From positions 170,592 through 234,591 of the forward strand of contig JBBQWT010000001.1 of NCBI GenBank assembly GCA_038210375.1: 64,000 bases of DNA. Reading direction: 5' to 3'. The notes below the pieces were generated by a model, which was given only the letters and a program-made list of their open reading frames with translations, did no database searches and was not told the origin of the DNA. Both the position numbers and the translations under genes were made by a program. Position 1 is the stretch's first letter. Each line of letters opens with the position of its first letter. Positions 55,222 through 63,853 of this stretch are shown one piece after another. This DNA comes from JBBQWT01 sp038210375 (GTDB taxonomy: Bacteria; Acidobacteriota; Terriglobia; Terriglobales; Acidobacteriaceae).

Positions 55222-56820
55222 ATGAAACCTCGTTCTTGTGTCGTAATTGGATTGCTGGGAACTACCTTGGACGTCGGGAAGCACCCGGACCGCTGGCAAA
55301 ACTGGCGACCGACAGTTTCGCTGTGCCGTCAGCCCGATCTCATCGTTCACCGCTTCGAACTACTGCACGGCAGGCGCGATACCGTCCTGGCCAATACAGT
55401 CCGAGATGACATCCGAACTGTGTCACCCGAAACGGAGGTTCGGCTCCACCAGATTGAGATTGCTGATGCCTGGGATTTCGAGCAAGTGTACGAAACGCTC
55501 TTCGTATTTTCTCGTCAGTACCCGTTCGATACCGATGCAGAAGACTATCTCATCCACATCACAACGGGGTCTCACGTTGCGCAGATTTGTCTTTTTCTTC
55601 TAACCGAATCTCGCTACATGCCAGGCCGGTTGATCCAGTGTTCTCCAGAGCGCGATCGCAGTTCACCCGGAACCGTAAAGATCATCGATCTCGACCTGTC
55701 CAAGTACGACAAGATTGCATCGCGGTTTAGGCAAGAACAACGCGACGGCGTTTCCTATCTCAAGGGAGGTATTGATACTCGAAATAGTGCCTTCAATAAC
55801 TTGATCGACCGCATCGAGCAGGTCGCAGTCGCCTCGCGCGACCCGCTGCTCCTCATGGGACCAACAGGAGCAGGGAAGTCGCTCCTAGCAAAGCGCATCT
55901 ATGAACTTAAAAGGGTCCGCCGAGGAGTAGAAGGAGCATTTGTCGAAGTGAACTGCGCAACCATCCGCGGGGACGCGGCGATGTCCGCTTTGTTTGGCCA
56001 TGTGAAAGGGGCATTCACCGGAGCCCAGAAGGATCGTGCTGGCTTGCTGCGCGTGGCGGATAAAGGAGTATTGTTTCTGGACGAAATCGGCGAACTCGGC
56101 ATTGATGAACAGGCCATGCTGCTTCGAGCTCTTGAGGAAAAGACATTTCTCCCCCTTGGCTCCGACGAAGAATCACGCAGCGAGTTCCAGTTAATCGCGG
56201 GAACGAATCGAGATCTATTTGCATCTGCTCGCCAAGGCAAGTTTCGTGAAGACTTGCTGGCTCGCATCAATCTTTGGACATTCTCCCTCCCAGGTCTCAG
56301 AAACCGCGCCGAGGATATTGAGCCAAACCTCGATTTCGAACTAGACAGATTTGCCGAAAGAGCCGGTCGCCGGGTTTCGTTCAGCAAGGAAGCACGGGAG
56401 AAGTTCCTCGCTTTTGCACTGGCTCCGACGGCCAACTGGTCTGGCAATTTTCGCGACCTGAATGCAGCAGTCGCGCGAATGGCGACTCTAACGCCCGGTG
56501 GTCGGATTTCGACCCAAATCGTTGATGAGGAGATCAAAAGACTTCTGGCATCTTGGGGCGACCCCGAGGAGCCAACGGCCGAAGGCGTTCTCGATGAATT
56601 ACTCAGTCATAAGCAACTGGAAGAGCTTGATCTCTTCGATCGCGCCCAACTGGCTTTTGTGGTGGGAATCTGCAGGCGCAGCCGTTCCTTGTCTGAAGCG
56701 GGGCGGTTGCTGTTTGGGGCGTCGCGCACGCGCAAGACCCTTTCAAACGACGCAGACCGACTCCGCAAATACCTGGCACGATTTGGCGTGGAGTTTCCAC
56801 GAGTTCAGCAACTTCCTTAA
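55222..56820 (+). CDS. rtcR: Sigma54-dependent activator RtcR
   Basis: 532 residues. The N-terminal domain about 1-180 is the RtcR (CARF-like) sensor, with the ligand-loop-like stretch HITTGSHVAQI (112-122), thought to sense RNA-derived cyclic-phosphate species. AAA+ domain: Walker A GPTGAGKS (213-220), intact GAFTGA (263-268), Walker B KGVLFLDE (281-288). The C-terminus (about 460-530) ends in a helix-turn-helix-like region (LSEAGRLLFGASRTRKTLSNDADRL). Divergent from the Ro60-rtcBA operon, which it should activate. ATG with a weak AAAAGA ribosome site. Confidence 0.95.
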   Translation: MKPRSCVVIGLLGTTLDVGKHPDRWQNWRPTVSLCRQPDLIVHRFELLHGRRDTVLANTVRDDIRTVSPETEVRLHQIEIADAWDFEQVYETLFVFSRQYPFDTDAEDYLIHITTGSHVAQICLFLLTESRYMPGRLIQCSPERDRSSPGTVKIIDLDLSKYDKIASRFRQEQRDGVSYLKGGIDTRNSAFNNLIDRIEQVAVASRDPLLLMGPTGAGKSLLAKRIYELKRVRRGVEGAFVEVNCATIRGDAAMSALFGHVKGAFTGAQKDRAGLLRVADKGVLFLDEIGELGIDEQAMLLRALEEKTFLPLGSDEESRSEFQLIAGTNRDLFASARQGKFREDLLARINLWTFSLPGLRNRAEDIEPNLDFELDRFAERAGRRVSFSKEAREKFLAFALAPTANWSGNFRDLNAAVARMATLTPGGRISTQIVDEEIKRLLASWGDPEEPTAEGVLDELLSHKQLEELDLFDRAQLAFVVGICRRSRSLSEAGRLLFGASRTRKTLSNDADRLRKYLARFGVEFPRVQQLP

Positions 56821-56931
56821 TCTCGAACAGCGTTAATGTCTACGCGTACGACTATACGTGCCATGGCCAACCAGCGCACAAGGTGCGGTTGTCGTGGTTT
56901 CACCGAACTAAAAACGTGAGCACAACCAGTT

Positions 56932-57084
56932 TCACGTATATCCCAAGCAAGGACACAGGAAGTGAATTTTCGCGGGAATGTAGGTCCCATGCCGTGCGCC
57001 AGCGTAAGACCAGCGAACGGTAAAGCCAACTGCTCCCATAGCCACACCCCAAAGAGTTCCGAAAAGTACCTGACGATTAGTCAT
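56932..57084 (-). CDS. Possible 50-residue membrane peptide after the SprT-like gene
   Basis: ATG 57084 lies one base after the stop codon of the SprT-like gene. The frame gives MTNRQVLFGTLWGVAMGAVG followed by FTVRWSYAGARHGTYIP and ends CPCLGYT. One hydrophobic segment near 8-22. The tight junction suggests translational coupling, but there is no ribosome site apart from the upstream gene and no family was recognised. Confidence 0.35.
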   Translation of the reverse strand: MTNRQVLFGTLWGVAMGAVGFTVRWSYAGARHGTYIPAKIHFLCPCLGYT

Positions 57085-57810
57085 TTAGAGTCTCTTCAGA
57101 AATGCCTTGGCCTGGGCCAGGTTGGGAAAGCGTGCTTCTTCGATCACAAATGATTTGGGATGGACGCATCTGCGGGTGCCGCGCAGCCGCACGGGATGCC
57201 GGAGGTGCAGCATTTCATGGTAGACCAGATATTCCACCACGAATTGCGGGACCTTCACATCGTCCAATATCCGGCTGACCACGATGGTGTTGTGCGCGGG
57301 ATCATAGTGGCCGAGCCGATAGCGGGAACGGCCTGAGCTCCACGTCATTTGCGGTCTGGCCAGCAACTGGGCAAAAAATCGCAGGTTGAGATCGTCAAAG
57401 ATGGCATGCAGGTCATATTTGTTTCCCTGTGCCGACCAGATTTCTTTTCTGCCGCGGATCTTACGAATCAACTGGCTTTTCTCCATGACGCTGCGGCTGG
57501 AAACGTGGCGGCGAAACCGGGCGGAGTGCCCGCGATCAACGGGGCGCCGGTAGAGTTTGGCCAGAAGGATGTGAGCGATCGCCTGGAAGATGCCGGTGGG
57601 CGAGCCTCCCAGCAGGTCGGACAGGCGTACCAGGATCTGGCCATCACGCAGGCGGATGGTGTTATTGAGGCTGGAGAACTTGAAAAACACAATATGGAAT
57701 TTGGGAATCGCGGCACGGGGACGCAGTGCGCGATATTCCTGGCGGAATATTTCCAGCAGGTAGGCGGGGCCCGACGACGGGCCCAGATCGAAATCATGTT
57801 CGGGGCTCAC
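57085..57810 (-). CDS. SprT-like zinc metalloprotein
   Basis: 241 residues, GTG start that overlaps the previous gene's TGA (GTGA). The zinc motif HEMLH is at 198-202 (VYHEMLHLRH) and a third ligand candidate is H217 (CVHPKSF), the SprT/Spartan-type HExxH...H layout. The N-terminal 120 residues are not recognised, except that RLRDGQILVRLSDLLGG and FQAIAHILLAKLYRR look like a duplicated, degenerate copy of the metallopeptidase fold. Last but one gene in the uvrA-headed string, which fits a DNA-protein-crosslink or repair link only loosely. Confidence 0.72.
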   Translation of the reverse strand: MSPEHDFDLGPSSGPAYLLEIFRQEYRALRPRAAIPKFHIVFFKFSSLNNTIRLRDGQILVRLSDLLGGSPTGIFQAIAHILLAKLYRRPVDRGHSARFRRHVSSRSVMEKSQLIRKIRGRKEIWSAQGNKYDLHAIFDDLNLRFFAQLLARPQMTWSSGRSRYRLGHYDPAHNTIVVSRILDDVKVPQFVVEYLVYHEMLHLRHPVRLRGTRRCVHPKSFVIEEARFPNLAQAKAFLKRL

Positions 57811-58370
57811 TTCTTTCGCTTCAGGGCCTCTTTCTCAGTTTGCTTCTGGGCCTCGACTTCACGGCCCTGGCGATCGAGCATTTCGCGGGCGGTGGAGATG
57901 TTTTCATCGACTGATTCGATGGCATTATCGAGTGCAAAACCGTAATCTTCAGCGTCGGATTCGTCCCCGGGAGGAACCCCTTCCAGCTTCAGCGCCCGGA
58001 GCTTGGCGCCGAAGCGAGTATCGGCTTCAATCATCAATTTCAGGGGTTTGCGCAAATCGGCGCGCTGGCGGTCAAACATATCGAGGTTTTCGTCGATCTC
58101 ATCGATCAGGGCGGAAAAATCTTCAAGAGAGTCATGCACCAGTTTGGTGCGATCAGCAGAGGGTTTCTGGGCGCGCGCGTCATCGATCGACATCATTCGG
58201 GATTCGGCAAACTTGAGCATTAATTTCATGCGCAGCGGAGGCTGATCGGCGATCTCGCGCATCTGCTCGATTTCCGCGTTGTTCAGCGGGTCGCGATGAC
58301 CGCGGGAATAAAGCGGCGCAGTCATCCCCAGCAGAATCAACGAGAGCGCGAGCGAGGGACGAAGCTTCAT
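57807..58370 (-). CDS. Secreted hypothetical protein, helical
   Basis: 187 residues from ATG 58370; a TTG 12 bases upstream is possible. Signal peptide MKLRPSLALSLILLGMTAPLYS. The mature part is rich in Asp, Glu, Arg and Leu and predicted helical (EIEQMREIADQPPLRMKLMLKFAE, EDFSALIDEIDENLDMFD), ending in a Lys-rich tail. It resembles in style the product of the gene before it, and both may be partners in the periplasm. No family recognised. Confidence 0.6.
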   Translation of the reverse strand: MKLRPSLALSLILLGMTAPLYSRGHRDPLNNAEIEQMREIADQPPLRMKLMLKFAESRMMSIDDARAQKPSADRTKLVHDSLEDFSALIDEIDENLDMFDRQRADLRKPLKLMIEADTRFGAKLRALKLEGVPPGDESDAEDYGFALDNAIESVDENISTAREMLDRQGREVEAQKQTEKEALKRKK

Positions 58371-58382
58371 AGGTTTAATCAA

Positions 58383-58817
58383 CTACTTGCTGAACATCTG
58401 GTCGAGGAGCTCGCGGCGGATCCTTTCGAGTTTGGCTACCGCGTCCTGCACCTTGGGCTGATCGCTGGCAGCCAGGGTACGCCGCACGTCTTCGAGGCGG
58501 CGCTGCGTCTTGCGCAACAAAATCTCGGTTTCCTTGATTTTTCGCTTGGAACCGCGCAGGGATTCGCGTGCCCTGCCGGCATAGCTGACGATATCCTTGA
58601 CGGAATTTTCCGCCTTCTCCACATCGCCATCAATGTACTGGTGGTCGGCGACTTCGACGAGCTCGCGCGCAACCTCAGCGTATAACCGGCCCTGGTCTCC
58701 GCCGCGAGTCTGCTCCGCCTTGGCCTTGAGTGCGTCAAGCGTCGGCGGAGGAGCGGCGAACAGGTTTGCCGCCAACACCAGGGGCAGGGCCAGCCGGGTA
58801 ATATACGAAATTTTCAT
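58383..58817 (-). CDS. Secreted hypothetical protein, helical
   Basis: 144 residues from ATG 58817. Signal peptide MKISYITRLALPLVLAANLFA, then helical charged sequence (QGRLYAEVARELVEVADHQYIDGDVEKAENSV, RKIKETEILLRKTQRRLEDVRRTL). Its stop lies 12 bases before the start of the next gene. Function unknown; the heptad-like pattern suggests a coiled coil. Confidence 0.6.
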   Translation of the reverse strand: MKISYITRLALPLVLAANLFAAPPPTLDALKAKAEQTRGGDQGRLYAEVARELVEVADHQYIDGDVEKAENSVKDIVSYAGRARESLRGSKRKIKETEILLRKTQRRLEDVRRTLAASDQPKVQDAVAKLERIRRELLDQMFSK

Positions 58818-58885
58818 ATCTGCCAAGAAAATCGGGTGGTTTCTAGATTTAAGCTCTATTATGCCTTGGAAGGCAAGTATCAGAT

Positions 58886-60229
58886 TTACTTTTCATGTGG
58901 GTCGAGGGCCTTGATGCGCTGCTGCGCCTGCCATTCCTGGTCGGGAAATCGGCCCTTGGCGTCCGCTAAAAACTGGCGATAGGCCTCTGCCGCGAGCTTA
59001 GGCTGACGCAAATGGTCAAGAGTGGTGGCGCGCAGGAACAGGGTCGCGGGACTATCGGGAGAGAGCCGGGCGCGCGCGTCCAAAACCCGCATCGTTGCCG
59101 GATAGTTTTTCACCTCGGCCAGTGCATAGGCCAATTTTTCATACACCGGAAGCTGGGTTGGGTTGATCTGCAGGGCGATGGCTAACTGCCCGATTGCCTC
59201 GGGAAATTTTCTCTGCTTTAGCTCCATCTCGCCCCAGACGCGATGAAGCTCGGCATTCTTCGGATCGATCTTTTCGAGACGGGGATAGAGCGCTTCGGCC
59301 CGCGAATAATTATTGGTTTCGGCGTAAAACCGGGCGGCATTCTTCAATATTCCGGAATCATCAGGAGCCAGCTCCAGGGCTTTGCTCATGGCTTGGCCGG
59401 CTTCATCGATCCGCTTTTGCTCCGCCAGTACAAGCGCAAGCTGGGCGTAAGCCCGCGCATCGGCCGGATTGGCTGCAATATATTGTTGCAGCAACGTGGC
59501 CGCTTCTGGATACCGGCCGGAGAGGGAGTAGAGGTGGGCCAATCCCGATAGTGCTTCAATGGAACCGGGATCGATCTTTAAAGCGGCCTGGTATTCGAGC
59601 TGGGCGGAGCTGTAGTTCTTCATTTGCTCGTGCAGTGCCGCGGAGAGCAAATGGGGCTGCGGGTTCGCCGGCTGCAGTTCCGATGCTCTGGCGAATGCCG
59701 CCACCGCATTACGGGGTTCGGTGGCTTCGAGGACGTGTCCCAGGGCAAACCAAGCATCTGCGAGGCCGTGGCGGTTCTTAGGGGATGGAGTGAGAGTGGT
59801 GGCTTTGCGAAGGACTGGTGCCGCTTCCTGAGCGCGTCCGTCTCCGGCCAGGAGCAATCCCAGGTTCAGATTGGACTCGAATATACCGGGAGCGAAAGCG
59901 ACCGCCTTGCGGTAGGCCTCGATAGCATCGGCAACTTTATTTTCGGCCTTGTAAACCAACCCCAGATCGAACCAAAGCTGGGCGTTCAAGCCGGCGTCAT
60001 CTGACTTGCGCGCCGACGCCTGGCGCAGCAAGTCTTCGGCGCGCGCAAAGTCATTCTGGTCAAGGGCCTTCTCGGCACCGGCGATTTCGCGGGCCAGGGC
60101 CTCGTCGGGCGCCGGCTCTGCGACCCTGAGGTGTCTGTGCTTACCCGGGGATTGGGAAGATTTCTGGGCAAAGGATGCCGGCAGAAACAGGAGAGCCATC
60201 GCAATCGACGTCCATCGGCGATTATGCAC
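58886..60229 (-). CDS. Secreted TPR-repeat protein
   Basis: 447 residues from GTG 60229; a GTG 27 bases upstream gives 456. An N-terminal signal peptide (SIAMALLFLPASFA) is followed by about nine TPR units (LWFDLGLVYKAENKVADAIEAYRKAVAFAPG, YAQLALVLAEQKRIDEAGQAMSKALELAPD). The array covers nearly the whole protein. It overlaps the uvrA 3' end by 8 bases and so is probably co-transcribed with uvrA. A periplasmic protein-protein scaffold; partners unknown. Confidence 0.8.
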   Translation of the reverse strand: MHNRRWTSIAMALLFLPASFAQKSSQSPGKHRHLRVAEPAPDEALAREIAGAEKALDQNDFARAEDLLRQASARKSDDAGLNAQLWFDLGLVYKAENKVADAIEAYRKAVAFAPGIFESNLNLGLLLAGDGRAQEAAPVLRKATTLTPSPKNRHGLADAWFALGHVLEATEPRNAVAAFARASELQPANPQPHLLSAALHEQMKNYSSAQLEYQAALKIDPGSIEALSGLAHLYSLSGRYPEAATLLQQYIAANPADARAYAQLALVLAEQKRIDEAGQAMSKALELAPDDSGILKNAARFYAETNNYSRAEALYPRLEKIDPKNAELHRVWGEMELKQRKFPEAIGQLAIALQINPTQLPVYEKLAYALAEVKNYPATMRVLDARARLSPDSPATLFLRATTLDHLRQPKLAAEAYRQFLADAKGRFPDQEWQAQQRIKALDPHEK

Positions 60230-63149
60230 GTAATTTTGCCTGGAGTACGAAATCACCGCTCGCGCTGAGCTCGCGGGCGAGCCATTTCCCGGTATGGGAT
60301 CGGGGATTCTGCGCCAGCATCTCGGGGGTCCCCACGCCGATCACTTCTCCGCCGGCAAATCCGCCTTCCGGGCCAAGATCGATTACCCAGTCCGCGGTCT
60401 TGATCACGTCGAGGTTGTGTTCAATGACCACAATGCTGGCGCCGGCATCGAGCAAACGCTGGAATGCCGAGAGCAGCTTATTGACGTCATCGAAGTGCAG
60501 TCCGGTGGTGGGCTCATCAAAAATGTAGAGCACCTGGTGCTCGCGCTTGCGGCTTTTGGTCGATGCCGGGGTGGCCGCCTGGCGCTTGGAGATTTCGAGG
60601 CGCGCAGCCGCCAGGTGGGCTGCCAGTTTCATGCGCTGCGCTTCACCACCGCTGAGGGTAGTGGCGGATTGGCCCAGGCGAAGATAACCCAATCCCACTT
60701 CGTCGAGGACCTTCAATTTCTCGGTGATCTTGCGAACGGCAGAGAAGTAGTGGATACCTTCCTTGACGGTCAGGTTGAGAATCTCGTGAATACTTCTCTC
60801 GTTGTAACGCACTTCCAGAATCCCCGCCTGGTAGCGAGTGCCCTTGCATTCTTCGCATACCAATTCGACGTCGGCAAGAAACTGCATTTCGACTGTGACC
60901 GTCCCATTGCCCTGGCATGCCTCGCAGCGGCCTCCGGGCACGTTGAAGGAGAAATCTCCCGGGGTGTAGCCCCGTTTTCGCGCCTCGGGCAGCGAAGCCA
61001 GGAGTTCGCGGATGGCGTCGAATGCTTTGATGTAAGTAATGGGATTGGATCGGGGAGTGCGCCCGATGGCGGACTGGTCCACCAGCACCACGTCGCGAAC
61101 AAACTGATCGCCCTCGACGCGGGTGAACTGAGCATTGGTGACCGCGCTATAGCCCTTGGCGCCGGCCAGCGCGGGATATAGAACATCATGAATCAAGCTG
61201 GATTTGCCTGATCCGGAAACTCCCGTGATTGCAACTAGCATGCCCAGCGGGATGGTGACGTCAATATTCTTGAGGTTGTGCGCGCGCGCGCCAATTATCT
61301 TGATGCGCATGGCCGATGGCGTCCGCCTCGACAGCGGGGGCACGATGCGCAGGCTTCCGCGCAGGTACTTGCCGGTAAGGGACGCGGGGTTGGCCAGGAT
61401 CTCATCGATACTGCCGCTGGCCATCAGCATACCGCCACTTTCGCCGGCGCCGGGGCCCAGATCGAGAATGCGGTCCGAGGCTTCCATGACCTGGGAGTCA
61501 TGTTCCACGACGACGATGGTGTTGCCCAGATCGCGAAGCTCATGCAGGATGCGCACCAACCGCGCGGTATCGCGGCTGTGCAAGCCGATGGAAGGCTCGT
61601 CGAGCACATACATCGCTCCCACCAGGTGCGAACCCAGGGATGCGGCAAGCTGGATGCGCTGGGCCTCCCCCCCGCTGAGGGTGGAAGACAGGCGATCGAG
61701 CGTCAGGTATTCGAGGCCCACGTCCACCAGGTAACGCAGGCGCTCCTGTATTTGCTCGAGCAATTTTTCGGCGAGCTTCATCTGCTCGGGCTGCAAGTTC
61801 AAGTCGCGGAAGAAACGGCTGGCGTCCTCGACGGTCATGGCGCAAACCTCGCAAATATTGTTGCCGGCCACGCGTACGTGGCGCGCTTCGGCGCGCAGCC
61901 GGGTGCCGGCGCACATAGGACACAAGGAGTAACCGCGATAGCGGCTTAAAAAAATTCTGACGTGAAACTTGTATTTCTTGCGCTCCAGCAGAGAGAAGAA
62001 CCCCCGCACCCCGGTGAATTTGCCGTCGCCTTCGATGATCAACTGGCGCTGATCGTGCTCAAGCTCAAACCAGGGCACGTCAACCGGAATGTTCTTTGAT
62101 TTGGCGAAGCGCTTCAGCTCAACTTGATAGGAGCGATAACGCGGCTTGCTCCAGGGATCGACGGCGCCGCCGGAGATTGTCAATGCCGAGTCGGGAATCA
62201 CCAGGGTCATGTCGAAGTCGATGGTGTTACCGAATCCCTGGCACCGGGGACACGCGCCGTGAGGGTTATTAAAAGAAAAGAGCGAGGGTTGCGGGTCTTC
62301 GTAAGCGGTATAGCAGCGCTTACATTCGAAGCGCTGCACGAAGCGCCAGCGCTGTGCGGGCTCGTCGTCCCGGGGAACACTTTCAAATATGACCTCCCCG
62401 CTCTCGCGATAGCAGGTTTCCACCGAATCGACGATGCGGGCGCGAGCGTCGGGCGACATCACGATTCGATCTACCAGGACAGAGATAGGCAGGCGAAAAT
62501 TCAGATCGAGCAGGCTTTCGGGAGTGGCAAACTCGAATATTTGCCCATTTTGATAAAGCCGCGCAAACCCGCGCTTGCGCAGATCGAAGAGCCGGGCCTT
62601 CAGGTAGTCTTCCGATTGCACGGGCTCGGCTTTCTTCTTGCCCTTCACCGGCTCTTGCGGCCCTTCCGGCAATTCCACTTTAAGCGGGAAGAGAATATAC
62701 ATGCGGGTATCGGCGGGAATTTCCAGGATGGTCTGGAGAATCTCATCGATGGAATCGCGTTTCACTTCGGCCCCACAGTGGATGCAGAAAGTCTGGCCGG
62801 CCCGCGCAAAAAACAACCTGAGGTAATCGTAAATTTCGGTGGCGGTGGCCACCGTGGAGCGCGGGTTGCGGGTGGAGTTCTTCTGGCGGATGGCGATGCC
62901 GGGGGCGATGCCATCCACGAAATCAACGTCGGGCTTTTCAATTCTCTCTAAAAACTGTCGGGCATAGGCGGAAAGGGACTCGACGTAGCGGCGCTGTCCC
63001 TCGGCGTAGATGGTGTCGAACGCCAGTGACGATTTTCCCGAGCCGGAGACGCCGGTGATCACGGTAAGCGAGTTGTGCGCGATCTCAAAGTCAATGTTCT
63101 TGAGGTTGTGCACACGCGCGCCGCGAACGATGATGCTGTCGAGCGACAT
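60222..63149 (-). CDS. uvrA: UvrABC system protein A
   Basis: DNA-damage recognition ATPase of nucleotide excision repair, 975 residues (usual about 940-950). Two ABC modules: Walker A GVSGSGKSSLAFD near 33-45 and GVSGSGKSSLIHD near 645, signatures LSGGEAQRIQLA and LSGGEAQRMKLA. Zinc-finger cysteines lie at CIHCGAE, CKRCYTAYEDP, CPRCQGFG and CEACQGNG/CEECKGTRY. A small Lys/Ala insert near 865 accounts for some extra length. Heads a string of minus-strand genes. Confidence 0.98.
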   Translation of the reverse strand: MSLDSIIVRGARVHNLKNIDFEIAHNSLTVITGVSGSGKSSLAFDTIYAEGQRRYVESLSAYARQFLERIEKPDVDFVDGIAPGIAIRQKNSTRNPRSTVATATEIYDYLRLFFARAGQTFCIHCGAEVKRDSIDEILQTILEIPADTRMYILFPLKVELPEGPQEPVKGKKKAEPVQSEDYLKARLFDLRKRGFARLYQNGQIFEFATPESLLDLNFRLPISVLVDRIVMSPDARARIVDSVETCYRESGEVIFESVPRDDEPAQRWRFVQRFECKRCYTAYEDPQPSLFSFNNPHGACPRCQGFGNTIDFDMTLVIPDSALTISGGAVDPWSKPRYRSYQVELKRFAKSKNIPVDVPWFELEHDQRQLIIEGDGKFTGVRGFFSLLERKKYKFHVRIFLSRYRGYSLCPMCAGTRLRAEARHVRVAGNNICEVCAMTVEDASRFFRDLNLQPEQMKLAEKLLEQIQERLRYLVDVGLEYLTLDRLSSTLSGGEAQRIQLAASLGSHLVGAMYVLDEPSIGLHSRDTARLVRILHELRDLGNTIVVVEHDSQVMEASDRILDLGPGAGESGGMLMASGSIDEILANPASLTGKYLRGSLRIVPPLSRRTPSAMRIKIIGARAHNLKNIDVTIPLGMLVAITGVSGSGKSSLIHDVLYPALAGAKGYSAVTNAQFTRVEGDQFVRDVVLVDQSAIGRTPRSNPITYIKAFDAIRELLASLPEARKRGYTPGDFSFNVPGGRCEACQGNGTVTVEMQFLADVELVCEECKGTRYQAGILEVRYNERSIHEILNLTVKEGIHYFSAVRKITEKLKVLDEVGLGYLRLGQSATTLSGGEAQRMKLAAHLAAARLEISKRQAATPASTKSRKREHQVLYIFDEPTTGLHFDDVNKLLSAFQRLLDAGASIVVIEHNLDVIKTADWVIDLGPEGGFAGGEVIGVGTPEMLAQNPRSHTGKWLARELSASGDFVLQAKLRA

Positions 63150-63269
63150 ACTCTTATTTTAGATGGGATTGGGGTGGTTCGGTTGCAGGGCATTGCCGGT
63201 TTGATGGCAGGGCGTCAAAATCGCAACAAACCGCTCGAAGGTGTTGTGGAAGAGTGGGGTTCTTCCTCA

Positions 63270-63286
63270 CCCCGGTGAAGCCGGGG
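63270..63286. terminator. GC-rich hairpin after the oxidase operon
   Basis: CCCCGG-TGAAG-CCGGGG. It lies between the end of the oxidase gene string and uvrA, 28 bases after the last stop (minus strand). No T-run follows, so its role as terminator is uncertain. Confidence 0.4.
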
Positions 63287-63313
63287 ATCGTCAGATTGGC
63301 AACTAATTATTAC

Positions 63314-63529
63314 TCAGTCGTGTTTTTTGTACAGGAAGGCGGCGCCTACGATGAGGCTCATCAGAAAGATTGGCGGTACCAGCAGAACCTTGACCCCGCG
63401 CTGCAGTGCTTTCTGGGTCTGTTTTCCCGCGGCCTGGGCGTTGAGCGAGCACATGGCGCAGCCCTGGCCCAGGCTGGCTGAAGTGGCCAGCAGGATGAAA
63501 AATACGAAGGCTAAAAGGCGAAGCTTCAC
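63314..63529 (-). CDS. Small membrane protein of the oxidase operon
   Basis: 71 residues. Signal-like hydrophobic N-terminus (LLAFVFFILLATSASLG), a CAMCSLNAQA segment with a CxxC motif, and a second transmembrane segment near 48-66. The start overlaps the stop of the subunit IV gene by a few bases. Similar small proteins are found next to caa3-type oxidase genes; the CxxC may serve assembly or heme/copper delivery. Function not known. Confidence 0.6.
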   Translation of the reverse strand: MKLRLLAFVFFILLATSASLGQGCAMCSLNAQAAGKQTQKALQRGVKVLLVPPIFLMSLIVGAAFLYKKHD

Positions 63530-63837
63530 TTTGGTCCCAGTTGAATGATTCGCAGCGCGTCAGAGAAGAACGTGAACATTAGGGTCAGGCAGATCACCAG
63601 CGACGCCATCAGCGCAATCTTCATCCTGGTCACTTCGGTGCGGAGATGCATGAAGAAGAGGATGATCATGGCGGCCTTCACCAGCGACAAGCCCAGCAGT
63701 ATGCTCAGCATATTAATGGGGCGAAGGTGTTGGTAAGCCAGGGCTACCTCGACTCCGGTGAAGACCAGGAGCAGGACCCAGACCCAGTAGTAAGGCGCCA
63801 TCCGATGTTCGTGCACTAGCGCGTCATCATGCGACAT
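63526..63837 (-). CDS. Cytochrome c oxidase subunit IV-type protein
   Basis: 103 residues from ATG 63837 with AGGAG eight bases upstream (a GTG further up is less likely). Three transmembrane segments and the FFMHLRTE-type loop common to CyoD/CtaF small subunits (KAAMIILFFMHLRTEV). Sits right after subunit III, the usual order in caa3/aa3 operons. Confidence 0.85.
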   Translation of the reverse strand: MSHDDALVHEHRMAPYYWVWVLLLVFTGVEVALAYQHLRPINMLSILLGLSLVKAAMIILFFMHLRTEVTRMKIALMASLVICLTLMFTFFSDALRIIQLGPK

Positions 63838-63853
63838 TTTTTGCACTCCTAAC

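Noticed and set aside
56817..57047. 76-residue ORF on the minus strand
   Set aside because: No ribosome site or recognisable pattern; the overlapping ORF at 56932-57084 with coupled start is more plausible.
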